NCBI GenBank assembly: GCA_033764875.1
Contig: JANRIO010000044.1
Location: 51,895-115,894 of the forward strand
Direction of reading: 5' to 3'
Source of the DNA: AWTP1-13 sp033764875
GTDB taxonomy: Bacteria; Pseudomonadota; Alphaproteobacteria; Rhizobiales; Hyphomicrobiaceae
DNA: 64,000 bases
Part shown: positions 15,972-24,873 of the stretch, piece by piece
Position numbering within the stretch: the first letter of the stretch is position 1
Layout of the letters: every line of letters starts with the position of its first letter
Notes under the pieces: generated by a model
Database searches by the model: none
Seen by the model: only the letters and a program-made list of their open reading frames with translations
What the model was told of the DNA's origin: nothing
Program-made: the position numbers and the translations under genes

Positions 15972-16856
15972 TCAGTGCTTGGTCTCGCCGACCGGCATCT
16001 TGTCGAGCGGCACGTCTCCCGGCATGTGCTCCCCGTCCGGCGCGTGGAACGCCTCCGTCGCCGGCTCCCGCATGCGCCGGGCGTAGCGCCGGTAGGCGAA
16101 CGGGATCGTGGCGAGGTAGACCAGCGTCAGCAGCGTCAGCGTCCCGTACGGGTAGGTGACGAGGAAGCCCACCAGCGCCGCCATGCCGAGGAACACCGGC
16201 AGCACGAACTCGCGCGGGATGCGCTCACCGAGGAGCTTGCCGGAGAACGTCGGGATGGTCGACACCGCGATCGTGCCGATCGCCAGCGTGTAGATCGCCG
16301 TCACCACCGGCCATTGCCGCACGTCGACGACCCCGAGCAGGTCGACGTAGAGCGGCAGCAGCACCGTGATGGCGCAGGCCGGCGCCGGCATGCCCGTGAA
16401 ATAGTTCGACTGCCACTTCGGCCGCTCGACGTCGAGCATGGTGTTGAAGCGGGCAAGCCGCAGGCCTAGCGCCAGCGCGAAGGCGAGCGCCACGATCCAG
16501 CCCGCGCCCTTCAGCGCGCCGAGCCCCCAGACGAACAGGATCACCGCCGGCGCCACGCCGAAGTTGACGAAATCGGCGAGGCTGTCGAGCTCCGCGCCGA
16601 ACCTGGACTGCGCCTTCAGCGCCCGCGCCACGCGTCCGTCGACGCCGTCGAGCATGGCCGCGACCACGACTAGCGCGATCGCCATCTCGAAGCGCAGCTC
16701 GATCGCCATGCGGATGGCCGTCAGCCCCGCGCACAGGCTCAGCACCGTGAACATGTTCGGAATCAGCAGCCGGACCGGGATCTTGTTGTGCCGGAACAGC
16801 AGCCGGCGGCGGCGCCGGCGCTCTGCCCGCTCGAGCTTGGGGATGAGGTGGTCCAT
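15972..16856 (-). CDS. pssA: CDP-diacylglycerol-serine O-phosphatidyltransferase
   Basis: Makes phosphatidylserine from CDP-diacylglycerol and serine at the inner membrane. The 294-residue protein has the CDP-alcohol phosphotransferase motif in full: D70, D73-G74, A77-R78, G87, D91 and D95. About seven to eight hydrophobic helices follow, with an Arg-rich N-terminus and a soluble C-tail. This is the membrane (type II) PssA found in alphaproteobacteria. It begins 24 bases after psd, which uses its product, so the two form an operon for phosphatidylethanolamine synthesis. Confidence 0.96.
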   Translation of the reverse strand: MDHLIPKLERAERRRRRRLLFRHNKIPVRLLIPNMFTVLSLCAGLTAIRMAIELRFEMAIALVVVAAMLDGVDGRVARALKAQSRFGAELDSLADFVNFGVAPAVILFVWGLGALKGAGWIVALAFALALGLRLARFNTMLDVERPKWQSNYFTGMPAPACAITVLLPLYVDLLGVVDVRQWPVVTAIYTLAIGTIAVSTIPTFSGKLLGERIPREFVLPVFLGMAALVGFLVTYPYGTLTLLTLVYLATIPFAYRRYARRMREPATEAFHAPDGEHMPGDVPLDKMPVGETKH

Positions 16857-16880
16857 GGGTCTGCCCGGTCCTGGTGAGAG

Positions 16881-17588
16881 TTACTGCTGGCGCGCCTCGC
16901 GCTCCGGCTCCGTCGATCTCAAGTCGGCCATGACGGTCTCGCCGCCGACGGCGCGCTGACCGATCGCCACCAGCGCCCCCTGCCCCGGCGGCAGGTAGAG
17001 GTCGACGCGGCTGCCGAAGCGGATCAGGCCGAAGCGGTCGCCGACGCCCAGCGCATCGCCCTCGCGCACGAACGAGACGATGCGCCGCGCGATCAGGCCA
17101 GCGATCTGCACGACGGCGATCTCGGTGCCGGCCGTGGTGCCGATCACCAGCGCGCAGCGCTCGTTCTCCTCGCTCGCCTTGTCGAGGGCGGCATTGACGA
17201 AAGCGCCGGGGGTATAGATGCGGCGCAGGACGCGCCCCGGCACCGGCGTGCGCTGGATGTGCACGTCGAACACCGACAGGAAGATCGAGATGCGCAGCCG
17301 CTCCGCCTCGCCCAGGCCAAGCTCGAGCGGCGGCTTGACGCGCTCGATGGCGCTGACGCGGCCGTCCGCCGGCGCCAGGATCAGGCCCTCGCGCAGCGGG
17401 CTCACGCGCGGCGGGTCACGGAAGAAATAGGCGATCCACGCCGTGACCAGCACGCACACCCACGCGAGCGGCGGATAGATGAAGAAGAAGATGAGGCACA
17501 CTGCGGCGCCGATGGCCAGGAACTTGTAGCCGTCCGCATGCACCGGGACGATGGCGTCTGTGATCGTATCGATAAGGCTGTCGGACAC
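16881..17588 (-). CDS. psd: phosphatidylserine decarboxylase (short, PSD-A type)
   Basis: Decarboxylates phosphatidylserine to phosphatidylethanolamine. At 235 residues it belongs to the short class. The self-cleavage site that yields the pyruvoyl group is RFGSRVD, with Ser193; the Asp and His of the maturation triad are seen in APADGRV (Asp75) and FDVHIQRTP (His110). Two hydrophobic segments at about 22-55 anchor it. It is first in the psd-pssA operon. Confidence 0.96.
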   Translation of the reverse strand: MSDSLIDTITDAIVPVHADGYKFLAIGAAVCLIFFFIYPPLAWVCVLVTAWIAYFFRDPPRVSPLREGLILAPADGRVSAIERVKPPLELGLGEAERLRISIFLSVFDVHIQRTPVPGRVLRRIYTPGAFVNAALDKASEENERCALVIGTTAGTEIAVVQIAGLIARRIVSFVREGDALGVGDRFGLIRFGSRVDLYLPPGQGALVAIGQRAVGGETVMADLRSTEPEREARQQ

Positions 17589-17691
17589 TCGTCCCCCGCG
17601 TTCACGGCTGGCCCCGCCGGCCGTCCTTTGATGGTCGTTGCTGTCGCTGTGCGTGCTGTCGCTCTGTCTGGCGTCGCTGCTGGATCGGCCC

Positions 17692-19236
17692 CTATTGAAT
17701 GGGCATGGCGACGAAGCGCGTCTCGCCCTTGCCGTCCTCGATCCTCAGCAGCACGGCCTTGCGCCCGGCCTTGCGCACCTTGTCGAAGCTGCGGTTGAGA
17801 TCATCGACCGAGCCTACCGCCTCCTGCGCCGCCTCGACGATGACGTCGCCGACCTTGACGCCCTTCTCCGCTGCCGGGCTCTGCGGATCGACCGCCGTCA
17901 CGACGAGGCCCTTCACATCGGCGCCGAGGCCGTGCTTGGCCCGCAGCGCGTCGTCGACCGGCGCCAGCGCCAGGCCGATCACGGGCACGGTGGTGGAAGG
18001 CGCGGTGCTGTTCTTGTTCTTGCCGCTGTCGCCGCGCTTGCCCTTCTTGGGTGCCTCCTTGCTGCCCGCCCGCCCGGCGTCCTCGTCCTCGGCCAGGCGC
18101 CCGAGCGACACCCTCGTCGTCTGCTTCTGTCCCTGCCGCAGGTACTCGACCTCGACCTCCTTGCCGATCGGCGTCTGCGCCACCATGCGCGGCAGCCCGC
18201 GCATGCCGGTCACGTCCTTGCCGTCGAATTTCAGGATCACATCGCCGTCCTTGATGCCGGCCTTGGCCGCGGGGCTGCCCGCCGTCACCGAGGCGACGAG
18301 GGCACCCGTGTTCTCCTTCACCCCGTAGGCCTCGGCGAGCTCCTCCGTCACGGTCTGCACCTTGACGCCCAGCCAGCCCCGGCGCGTCTCGCCGAACTGG
18401 CGCAGCTGGTCGATCACGTTGACGACGGTATCCGACGGCACCGCGAACCCGATGCCGATGGAGCCGCCGGTCGGCGAGATGATCGCGGTGTTCACGCCGA
18501 TCACCTCACCCTCCATGTTGAACAGCGGCCCGCCAGAGTTGCCCTTGTTGATGGCGGCGTCGGTCTGCAGGTAGTCGTCGTAGGGGCCCGAGTTGATGTC
18601 GCGTTGCTTGGCGGAGATGATGCCCACCGTGACGCTGCCGCCGAGCCCGAACGGGTTGCCGATCGCCATCACCCAGTCGCCGACCCTGAGCCTCGCGCTC
18701 TGCCCGAAAGGCACCTGCGCCAGCGGCCTTTTCGGCGTTACCTTGAGCAGCGCCAGGTCGGTCTTGGTGTCCTTCCCGATCACCTTGTCGACCTTGAGCT
18801 TGCTGCCGTCGGCGAAGTTGACGACGATCTCGTCCGCGCCCTCGATCACGTGGTGGTTGGTGACGATCAGCCCTTCGCGGCCGTCGACGACGAAGCCGGA
18901 GCCGAGCGAGGACACCTTGCGGTCCGACGGCGAGGTGCCCTTGCGCTTGAAGAAGTCCTCGAAGAACTCCTCGAACGGCGCCCCCTTCGGCACCTTGGGC
19001 AGCGGCACGCCCTCGGGGCCCTTCATGGTCTGGCTGGTCGAGATGTTGACCACCGCGTCCTGCAGCTTCTCGGCGAGCGGGGCGACCGATTCCGGGCCCT
19101 TGCCGGAGGCTGGCCCGAAAGCGCCAAGGACCAGGGCGGCGACGAGGGAGGCCACCGGGGCGAGCCGCCGCACGGCGCGCCCTGACGCAGCCCGTCGCGG
19201 CACGGCGCGGTTCAGTCTGGCAAAGAGGCCCATCAT
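17692..19236 (-). CDS. degP: periplasmic serine protease, DegP/HtrA (Do) family
   Basis: A 514-residue Do-family protease/chaperone. An Arg-rich N-terminus and hydrophobic stretch (about 24-44) form the export signal. The catalytic triad is His129 (TNHHV), Asp160 (KTDLALLK) and Ser234 (GNSGGP). Two PDZ domains follow at about 300-400 and 425-510, separated by a Lys/Gly/Ser-rich linker. It degrades or refolds damaged envelope proteins. It is last in the row hflK-hflC-DUF2065-degP, a conserved alphaproteobacterial order. Other Do paralogues (DegQ, MucD) are not excluded. Confidence 0.95.
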   Translation of the reverse strand: MMGLFARLNRAVPRRAASGRAVRRLAPVASLVAALVLGAFGPASGKGPESVAPLAEKLQDAVVNISTSQTMKGPEGVPLPKVPKGAPFEEFFEDFFKRKGTSPSDRKVSSLGSGFVVDGREGLIVTNHHVIEGADEIVVNFADGSKLKVDKVIGKDTKTDLALLKVTPKRPLAQVPFGQSARLRVGDWVMAIGNPFGLGGSVTVGIISAKQRDINSGPYDDYLQTDAAINKGNSGGPLFNMEGEVIGVNTAIISPTGGSIGIGFAVPSDTVVNVIDQLRQFGETRRGWLGVKVQTVTEELAEAYGVKENTGALVASVTAGSPAAKAGIKDGDVILKFDGKDVTGMRGLPRMVAQTPIGKEVEVEYLRQGQKQTTRVSLGRLAEDEDAGRAGSKEAPKKGKRGDSGKNKNSTAPSTTVPVIGLALAPVDDALRAKHGLGADVKGLVVTAVDPQSPAAEKGVKVGDVIVEAAQEAVGSVDDLNRSFDKVRKAGRKAVLLRIEDGKGETRFVAMPIQ

Positions 19237-19457
19237 GGCCGGTGTCTCCTTGGCAGGCGCCCGAGGCGGCGTCTGCGAGTTGTCTTCCCGCCACAGTAAT
19301 GGAGGATCGCGCGGGATGGAAAGATCTACATCCGCGAAAGGCCGAGCCGTAGGCCTTGCGAGGGCGCAGTCATCAACAAGTTGCGAGCCTGATCACGGCT
19401 GTGGCCTTTTTCATGGCCGAGACCGGCCTTCGACCGCCGACGCCGGCCGTCCCGCCG

Positions 19458-19643
19458 TCAGCCGCGCACGAACCAAACCACGCACACCCCGGCAGCGACC
19501 GCCACGGCGCCGCCCAGGCGCAGCGACTGGTCTGGCATCTCGGCCGCCGCGGCCAGCAGGCGCCGGCCGGTTCCCGGCAGCAGCGCCCACAGCAGCCCCT
19601 CGATGACGAGCACCAGGCCGAGGCCGACCAGGAAGTCCGTCAT
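19458..19643 (-). CDS. DUF2065 small membrane protein
   Basis: A 61-residue protein with two hydrophobic helices (about 3-22 and 42-58), matching the DUF2065 family that sits beside hflC in many proteobacteria. Its ATG overlaps the hflC stop by four bases (ATGA), so it is translationally coupled to hflC. The function is unknown; a role with the HflKC-FtsH complex is only suggested by context. Confidence 0.88.
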   Translation of the reverse strand: MTDFLVGLGLVLVIEGLLWALLPGTGRRLLAAAAEMPDQSLRLGGAVAVAAGVCVVWFVRG

Positions 19644-20590
19644 TGCTTCGTGGCGGCTCCCGGCCCCGTCCCCCGCGGTGCGCCTTGCGGCGTGCCTTGC
19701 GGCGAGGCGAAGTAGCGGAAGAAGTCGGTGTCGGGTGAGATCAGCATGCGGGTCTCGCCGCTTTTCTCGTTGGCGGGGCCCACAGTGCCGGCGGCGCGGA
19801 AGCCGGCCTCATAGGCCTGCATCGACCGGTAGAAGCCGAAGAAGTCGGGATCGCGCGAGTACGCGTCGGCGAAGATGCGGTTGCGCTCGGCATCGCCCTC
19901 GCCGCGCAGTTGCTCGGCCTCGCGCATGGCCTCCGCCTTAATCACCGTCACCTCGCGGTCGGCGTTGGCGCGGATGCGGTTGGCCGCCCCGGTGCCCTCG
20001 GCGCGGAACTCGGCCGCCTCGCGCTGGCGCTCGGCACGCATCCGGTCGAACACGTTCTTCTGGTTCTGCTCGGGCAGATCCGCGCGCTTGATGCGCACGT
20101 CCACCACCTCGAGGCCGAACTCCTTGCCCTCCTCGTTCACCTGCGCCGCGATGCGCTTCATGAGCATCTCGCGCCGGTCGCGCACGAGGTCGGTGAAGGT
20201 GGCCGAGCCCAGCACGCGCCGCAGGGACGATTCCACCACCGGCCGCAGCCGCACGCTGGCGTTGCGCTCGTCGCGCACGGACTGGAAGAACAGCAGCGGG
20301 TCGACGATGCGGTAGCGCGCGAACGCGTCGACCTTGATGCGCTTCTGGTCCGACGCCGTCACCTCCTGCTCGGAGGTGTCGAGGTCGAGGATGCGCTTGT
20401 CGAAGTAGTCGACCGTCTGCACCACCGGGATCTTCCAGTACAGTCCGGCCTCCGAGATGATGCGCACGGGCTTGCCGAACTCGAGCACGATCGCCTGCTG
20501 GTTCTGGTGCACGATGAACAGCGCGAAGTAGGCCACGGCGATGAGCACGCCGAGGATGACGACGATGGTTGCTGTCAATGCTTTGAGCAT
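19640..20590 (-). CDS. hflC: HflC, SPFH-domain modulator of FtsH
   Basis: A 316-residue SPFH/band-7 protein anchored by one N-terminal helix (about 5-27), with most of its mass in the periplasm. It pairs with HflK in a large cage that surrounds and restrains the FtsH protease. The SPFH domain (about 28-190) is followed by a coiled-coil stretch rich in Arg, Glu and Ala (about 190-260) and a short Gly/Pro-rich tail. It starts 12 bases after hflK. Confidence 0.97.
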   Translation of the reverse strand: MLKALTATIVVILGVLIAVAYFALFIVHQNQQAIVLEFGKPVRIISEAGLYWKIPVVQTVDYFDKRILDLDTSEQEVTASDQKRIKVDAFARYRIVDPLLFFQSVRDERNASVRLRPVVESSLRRVLGSATFTDLVRDRREMLMKRIAAQVNEEGKEFGLEVVDVRIKRADLPEQNQKNVFDRMRAERQREAAEFRAEGTGAANRIRANADREVTVIKAEAMREAEQLRGEGDAERNRIFADAYSRDPDFFGFYRSMQAYEAGFRAAGTVGPANEKSGETRMLISPDTDFFRYFASPQGTPQGAPRGTGPGAATKQ

Positions 20591-20602
20591 GTCCTCACCC
20601 TC

Positions 20603-21691
20603 CTAGCGCTTCGTCTGGGGGTCGAGCGACAGGTAGGGCACCACGCCCGGCCCTGCCTTCGGATCGATGATGATCTTGTCGACGCCGCCGAGCACGCGCT
20701 CCATCGTCTCGAGATAGATGCGCTTGCGCGTCACGTCCGGCGCCTTCTTGTACTCCTCGAGCACCTTGAGGAAGCGTGAGGTCTGGCCGTTCGCCTCCGC
20801 CACCGTCTGCTCGCGGTAGCCGCGCGCGCCTTGCAGGATGCGCTCGGCCTCGCCGCGGGCCTCCGGGATCACCTTGCTGGCGTAGGCTGCCGCCTCGTTC
20901 TGGTAGCGCTCGCGGTCGGCGCGGGCCGCCTGCACGTCGCGGAAGGATTCGATCACCTGCGTCGGCGGGTCGACCTTCTGCAGCCGCACCTCGTCGATCT
21001 TGATGCCCGCGTTGTACCCGTCGAGCACCTCCTGCATCATCTTCAGCACCGACTGCTCGGTCTTCTGCCGGGCTTCCGTCAGGATCGGCTGGATGTTCGA
21101 CTGCCCGACCACCTCGCGCATGGCGCCCTCGGCCACGTCCTTCACGGTTCGTTCCTGATTCTGCAGGTTGAACAGGAACTTCTGCGCGTCCCTGATGCGC
21201 CACTGCACGACGAAGTGGATGTCGACGATGTTCTCGTCGCCGGTGAGCATCAAGCTCTCCTCCGGCACGTCGCGGGTCACGTTGGCATAGCCGCGGCTGC
21301 TGACGCTGGAGGTCATGCCGACCTCGATGATGTTGACCTTCGTCACCTTCGGCCGGTGCACCTCCTCGATCGGCGGCGGCAGGCGGAAGTGCAGGCCCGG
21401 CGGCTCCTGGCGGTGCACCCGGCCAAAGCGCATGACCACGCCGACCTCGTCCGGGTCTACCTTGAAGGTGAAAGCATAGAACGCCACGATGCCGGCGAGG
21501 ATCACCGCCACCAGCAGCACGATCGGTCCGGGCAGCCCGCTGCCGGCAGGCATCACCTGCTTCAGGCGGTCACCGCCGCGTTTGAGGAGCTCCTCGAGAT
21601 CGGGCTGGTTGGATCCGCCCGGCGGCATCTGCCCCCATGGGCCGCCGCTGCCTGGCTTGCGACCGCCTCCACTCTGGTTGCTCCATGGCAT
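20603..21691 (-). CDS. hflK: HflK, SPFH-domain partner of HflC
   Basis: A 362-residue partner of HflC. The Gly/Pro/Gln-rich cytoplasmic N-tail (about 1-50) is the HflK hallmark. One membrane helix (about 54-75) precedes the SPFH domain (about 77-270), with DPDEVGVVMRFG at its start and a coiled-coil C-terminal part. It is first in the hflK-hflC-DUF2065-degP block; the 215 bases before it contain no gene. Confidence 0.97.
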   Translation of the reverse strand: MPWSNQSGGGRKPGSGGPWGQMPPGGSNQPDLEELLKRGGDRLKQVMPAGSGLPGPIVLLVAVILAGIVAFYAFTFKVDPDEVGVVMRFGRVHRQEPPGLHFRLPPPIEEVHRPKVTKVNIIEVGMTSSVSSRGYANVTRDVPEESLMLTGDENIVDIHFVVQWRIRDAQKFLFNLQNQERTVKDVAEGAMREVVGQSNIQPILTEARQKTEQSVLKMMQEVLDGYNAGIKIDEVRLQKVDPPTQVIESFRDVQAARADRERYQNEAAAYASKVIPEARGEAERILQGARGYREQTVAEANGQTSRFLKVLEEYKKAPDVTRKRIYLETMERVLGGVDKIIIDPKAGPGVVPYLSLDPQTKR

Positions 21692-21906
21692 ACGTTTCTT
21701 GCCTTCTCCTAGCTAAGGTGGTGCGCGCCGGCTGCCTCCGAGCGTCCTGCCCCCCTGGGCCGGACCGGCAGTCCATGCAGTCGTGCGTGGGAGATCTTCG
21801 ATCGCAGTCGCTTATAGGGCAGCCTCTCCGCGCAAGCAATTGAACCCGATCGGAACCTATATGGGTGGTGAACGGAGAACGACCAGGGGGGCAGCGGCGG
21901 CTGCGC

Positions 21907-22341
21907 TCATCCGCGCCCCGGCACCATCAAGATCGCTTCCCCCTCCAGCACCGGCTTGCCGCCGACCAGGCAGACGCAATCGAAGCGCGCGCGCCGCTTG
22001 GCGGGATACAGCTCCATCACCTTGACGCGGGCGAGCACGTGGTCCCCGATCCGGACCGGGGCCCGGAAGTTCAGGGTCTGCGACACGTAGATGGCCCCGG
22101 GCCCGGGCAGCTCCATGCCGAACACGGTTGAGATGTATCCGGCCGTCAGCATTCCGTGTGCGATCGGCGCCTTGAAGATCGTCCGGGCGGCGTACGCGGG
22201 ATCGAGATGCACGGGGTTCATGTCGCCGGTCACCTCGGCGAACTGGACGATGTCCTCCGCCGTCACGGTGCGCGCGTAGCTCGCCTCCATCCCGATCGCG
22301 AGGTCCTCGAACGTGTACGCCTGTCGGGTTTGGATGGTCAT
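21907..22341 (-). CDS. MaoC-like (R)-specific enoyl-CoA hydratase
   Basis: A 144-residue single hot-dog protein. The hydratase-2 motif is intact: Asp40 and His45 in VTGDMNPVHLD, followed by PIAHGML. It would hydrate trans-2-enoyl-CoA to (R)-3-hydroxyacyl-CoA, feeding polyhydroxyalkanoate synthesis (PhaJ) or acting in fatty-acid turnover. No pha genes are adjacent. The start at 22341 gives the family length; the frame is open much farther upstream without support. Confidence 0.88.
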   Translation of the reverse strand: MTIQTRQAYTFEDLAIGMEASYARTVTAEDIVQFAEVTGDMNPVHLDPAYAARTIFKAPIAHGMLTAGYISTVFGMELPGPGAIYVSQTLNFRAPVRIGDHVLARVKVMELYPAKRRARFDCVCLVGGKPVLEGEAILMVPGRG

Positions 22342-22697
22342 GCAGCCTTCGCCCAAGATTTCCGCAACGATGCCGCAAGCGTAATCGCAGCCTCGACGCA
22401 CTGCAATTGTCTTGCTGCACCGCCGTGAAGAAAGGAAAATCCCGCCCGCTGAGCAGCTTGCCGCCGGCTGCTGCCGCCAAGATCTAGCCTCGCGGCTGCG
22501 CCGCCTTGGAACCGGCCGCGTAAATGCATATCTTCGAGGCAGTTGCACGGGCTGCGGCCGTGGCCCTTTCGGGCCCGCCGCATGCTTGTTGCGCGGCCTG
22601 CCCCGGGGAGGGTATAAGGCCTCCATCCCCAACTATTTAGCCTAGACTTGGCCGGCTCGGGTTCGCGGACCCGGGGTTGGCCACAGAAAGGTAGCCC
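22342..22697. other. intergenic region upstream of trcR
   Basis: A 356-base divergent gap between the MaoC gene and trcR. The last 50 bases hold a short imperfect inverted repeat (CGGGTT/GACCCG near 22658) and the trcR ribosome-binding site AAAGG. I see no small gene or clear promoter. Confidence 0.45.
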
Positions 22698-23450
22698 ATG
22701 AGCAACCGCAAGCTTTTGATGCCGAAGGCCACCGCCGTTTGGCTGGTCGAGAACACCTCCCTGTCGTTCGAGCAGATCGCCGAGTTTTGCGGCCTGCACG
22801 TGCTCGAGGTGAAGGGCATCGCGGACGGCGACGTGGCGCACGGCATCAAGGGCATGGACCCGATCTCCAACGGCCAGTTGACGCGCGAGGAGATCGCGCG
22901 CGCCGAGGAGGATCCCGACCACAAGTTGCAGCTCGCCCCGTCCAAGGTGAGCGTTCCCGACGTCAAGACCAAGTCTGGCCCCCGCTACACACCCGTATCG
23001 CGCCGGCACGACCGGCCGAACGCCGTTCTTTGGCTGCTGCGCAGCCATCCGGAGCTGCGCGACAGTCAGATCATGCGCCTCGTCGGCACCACCAAGCCCA
23101 CCATCCAGTCGATCCGCGATCGCACCCACTGGAACTCCGCCAACCTGACGCCCCAGGACCCGGTAACCTTGGGGCTGTGCGCCCAGACCGATCTCGACGC
23201 CGAGGTGAAGAAGGCCGCGGCCCGGGTGGAAAAGGAGCGGCGCGAGAGCTCGAAGGATCTCGAGAAGGCCGGCACGCTTCTGCCGACCGCGCAGACCGTT
23301 CCGGGCCTCGGGCCTCAGCCCATGATCGATGTTCCCCTGCCCGAGTTCGAGCGCCCGCGCGCGGAGACCGAGGCCGAGGAGCAGGCGCGCGTGTTCGCCA
23401 AGCTGCGCGAGATGGGCAACCGCAAGGCGGAGGAGGATCAGCCCGAGTAG
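22698..23450 (+). CDS. trcR: TrcR-like cell-cycle transcriptional regulator (DUF1013)
   Basis: A 250-residue protein of the DUF1013 family, restricted to alphaproteobacteria and described as the cell-cycle regulator TrcR. The N-terminal half has two helix-turn-helix-like segments (LSFEQIAEFCGLHVLEVKGI at 22-41 and the block RDSQIMRLVGTTKPTIQSIR near 120-140). The C-terminal third is charged, Glu/Arg-rich and probably disordered or coiled. The start at 22698 is preceded by AAAGG and matches the family N-terminus. It is monocistronic. With chpT in the same window it underlines the alphaproteobacterial origin. Confidence 0.92.
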   Translation: MSNRKLLMPKATAVWLVENTSLSFEQIAEFCGLHVLEVKGIADGDVAHGIKGMDPISNGQLTREEIARAEEDPDHKLQLAPSKVSVPDVKTKSGPRYTPVSRRHDRPNAVLWLLRSHPELRDSQIMRLVGTTKPTIQSIRDRTHWNSANLTPQDPVTLGLCAQTDLDAEVKKAAARVEKERRESSKDLEKAGTLLPTAQTVPGLGPQPMIDVPLPEFERPRAETEAEEQARVFAKLREMGNRKAEEDQPE

Positions 23451-23570
23451 CGGTCCCGCAAGGAGCCTGGGGCTTGTGCCGCGGATCCGGTGCTCCGCGA
23501 CGCCGGAGCAGGCGGTTGTATGGACGGTCGCGGCCGCCTAGGCGCGGGACGCCTCGAGCGCAGCCGCGGC

Positions 23571-24479
23571 TTAGAACGTCCCCGCCGCCCTGACCGGGAA
23601 CGGCTGCTGCCGCCACAGTTCGGCGATGCTGGAGTTCTCCAGCGGCGCCAGCGCGCGCTTGCGCTCCCCGACATTGGCCACCTGGGCGCTGCCCGCCGGC
23701 TTCTCCTCCGCCGTCGGCAAAGGCAGCAGCGGGAGCGGCAACGGCAGCTGCGGCGCGGCAGCCTTTGCCTCTTGCATGGCCCTGGCGTCGTGGGACGGCT
23801 TGCGCTTGCGCTGCGGCACGCGCGCGGCCGGATGCTCCGCCGCGACCACCACTGCGGAAGCCGGTGCATGCGCACCCGCGGGCTCGCGACGGAGCTCCGC
23901 GCCGGCCACCGGCGTCTCGGCCTTGGGCACCGGCACCTGCGCGACGGCCTTCTCCACCGGCGCCGTCGCTGTCTCGGGCAGGGATGCGCCCGCCGCGGGC
24001 GCGCTGGCGGGCGACGCGACCGGCACGGCTGCAACGGCGACTACGGGCACGGTCTCGCTCGGGGCGGAGGCGACGAGGGTCGCTGCGGGTTTTGCGTCCT
24101 CCCGCGCGGCCTCGGCATCGCTGGCCGCAAACACCGCCCGCAGCCACTCCTGCTGCGTCGAAGTCGGCTGCCAGACCCGGCCCAGCGCCCCCTGGTGCAC
24201 GAGCACGGGCGCAGCAACCATCCCCGCGACCGGCACCGGCTCGCCGTCAGGGGTGGGAGTGGGCCGGGCTGGAGCGGGGTCCGCGGCCTCGGACGCGAAG
24301 GACTCGGGCACGACCGCCGCGGCGACCTTGGAGATCTCGGCCGCCAGGCTTGCGCCCGCTGCCAGGGCCCAGCCGGGCTCCAGGTTCCACGAGTTGATCG
24401 CCGGCACCGAGACGCCCCCGAGGACGAGGCTCACGCCGAACCCGATCCCGAAGGCGAGGCGAACGCTTCCCTGAGGCAC
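23571..24479 (-). CDS. Pro/Ala-rich single-span membrane protein, unknown
   Basis: Not recognised. About 302 residues: one hydrophobic segment near the N-terminus (FGIGFGVSLVLGGVSV), then a long Ala/Pro/Val-rich, low-complexity region, a basic patch (RKRKPSHD) and a short conserved-looking tail with SSIAELWRQQPFPV. It could be a membrane-anchored, periplasm-spanning linker protein. The GTG start at 24479 has AGAGG upstream; the frame remains open to a TTG at 24548. Codon use fits the neighbours, so the gene is probably real. Confidence 0.6.
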   Translation of the reverse strand: MPQGSVRLAFGIGFGVSLVLGGVSVPAINSWNLEPGWALAAGASLAAEISKVAAAVVPESFASEAADPAPARPTPTPDGEPVPVAGMVAAPVLVHQGALGRVWQPTSTQQEWLRAVFAASDAEAAREDAKPAATLVASAPSETVPVVAVAAVPVASPASAPAAGASLPETATAPVEKAVAQVPVPKAETPVAGAELRREPAGAHAPASAVVVAAEHPAARVPQRKRKPSHDARAMQEAKAAAPQLPLPLPLLPLPTAEEKPAGSAQVANVGERKRALAPLENSSIAELWRQQPFPVRAAGTF

Positions 24480-24547
24480 TGGCCACCTCTTCTTTATCGG
24501 CTGCAGACCCGCCCCGGCGTCGCACACCCGCCCTGCGGGCTGCAGCA

Positions 24548-24568
24548 ATCGTCCGATCCACGGACGAT
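24548..24568. repeat. perfect 8-bp inverted repeat, possible operator
   Basis: ATCGTCCG at 24548-24555 and CGGACGAT at 24561-24568 are exact reverse complements around a 5-base spacer, about 70 bases before the GTG at 24479. Confidence 0.5.
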
Positions 24569-24629
24569 CGCACCGGGAATGGCAACGTTAGCCGCCCGTT
24601 AAGGTGCTGACAATGCCTTGGATAGCAAT

Positions 24630-24639
24630 TGGTTAACCA
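24630..24639. promoter_or_regulatory. TGGTTAACCA palindrome
   Basis: A perfect 10-base palindrome centred on TTAA, with a second TTAA about 35 bases away at 24598. It may be a regulator half-site pair, but the TTAA spacing does not fit the CtrA consensus. Confidence 0.3.
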
Positions 24640-24873
24640 GTCGGGCTAATATTTTGCCGCACAGCCGGCCCGCCCGCGCCGGGCCACCCCCGCGTCCCCC
24701 GCACCGTCTGGCACGCAATCCGGCTCGCCGGCCCATCGATGCCGGCCGGGCCTCCCTTATGCTGTTCCGTATGCTCGCGATATTTGCGAGGTTGTGGGGA
24801 CCGCTCGCCATGCCCAGCCTTTGGCATCGGGAGCGGGATGTGCAGCTTCCGAACGACGCCCGGTGAATTCCCG

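Larger units (their letters stand above)
24480..24873. other. divergent intergenic region with two palindromes
   Basis: This 394-base gap separates the Pro/Ala-rich gene (minus) from the acyl-CoA synthetase (plus). It contains an 8-bp inverted repeat at 24548-24568, the 10-base palindrome TGGTTAACCA at 24630-24639 and an A+T-rich patch (CTAATATTTTG) near 24646. The right part carries no recognisable gene. Confidence 0.55.

Noticed and set aside
24598..24638. CtrA binding site from the two TTAA tetramers
   Set aside because: The spacing between the tetramers does not match the TTAA-N7-TTAA consensus.
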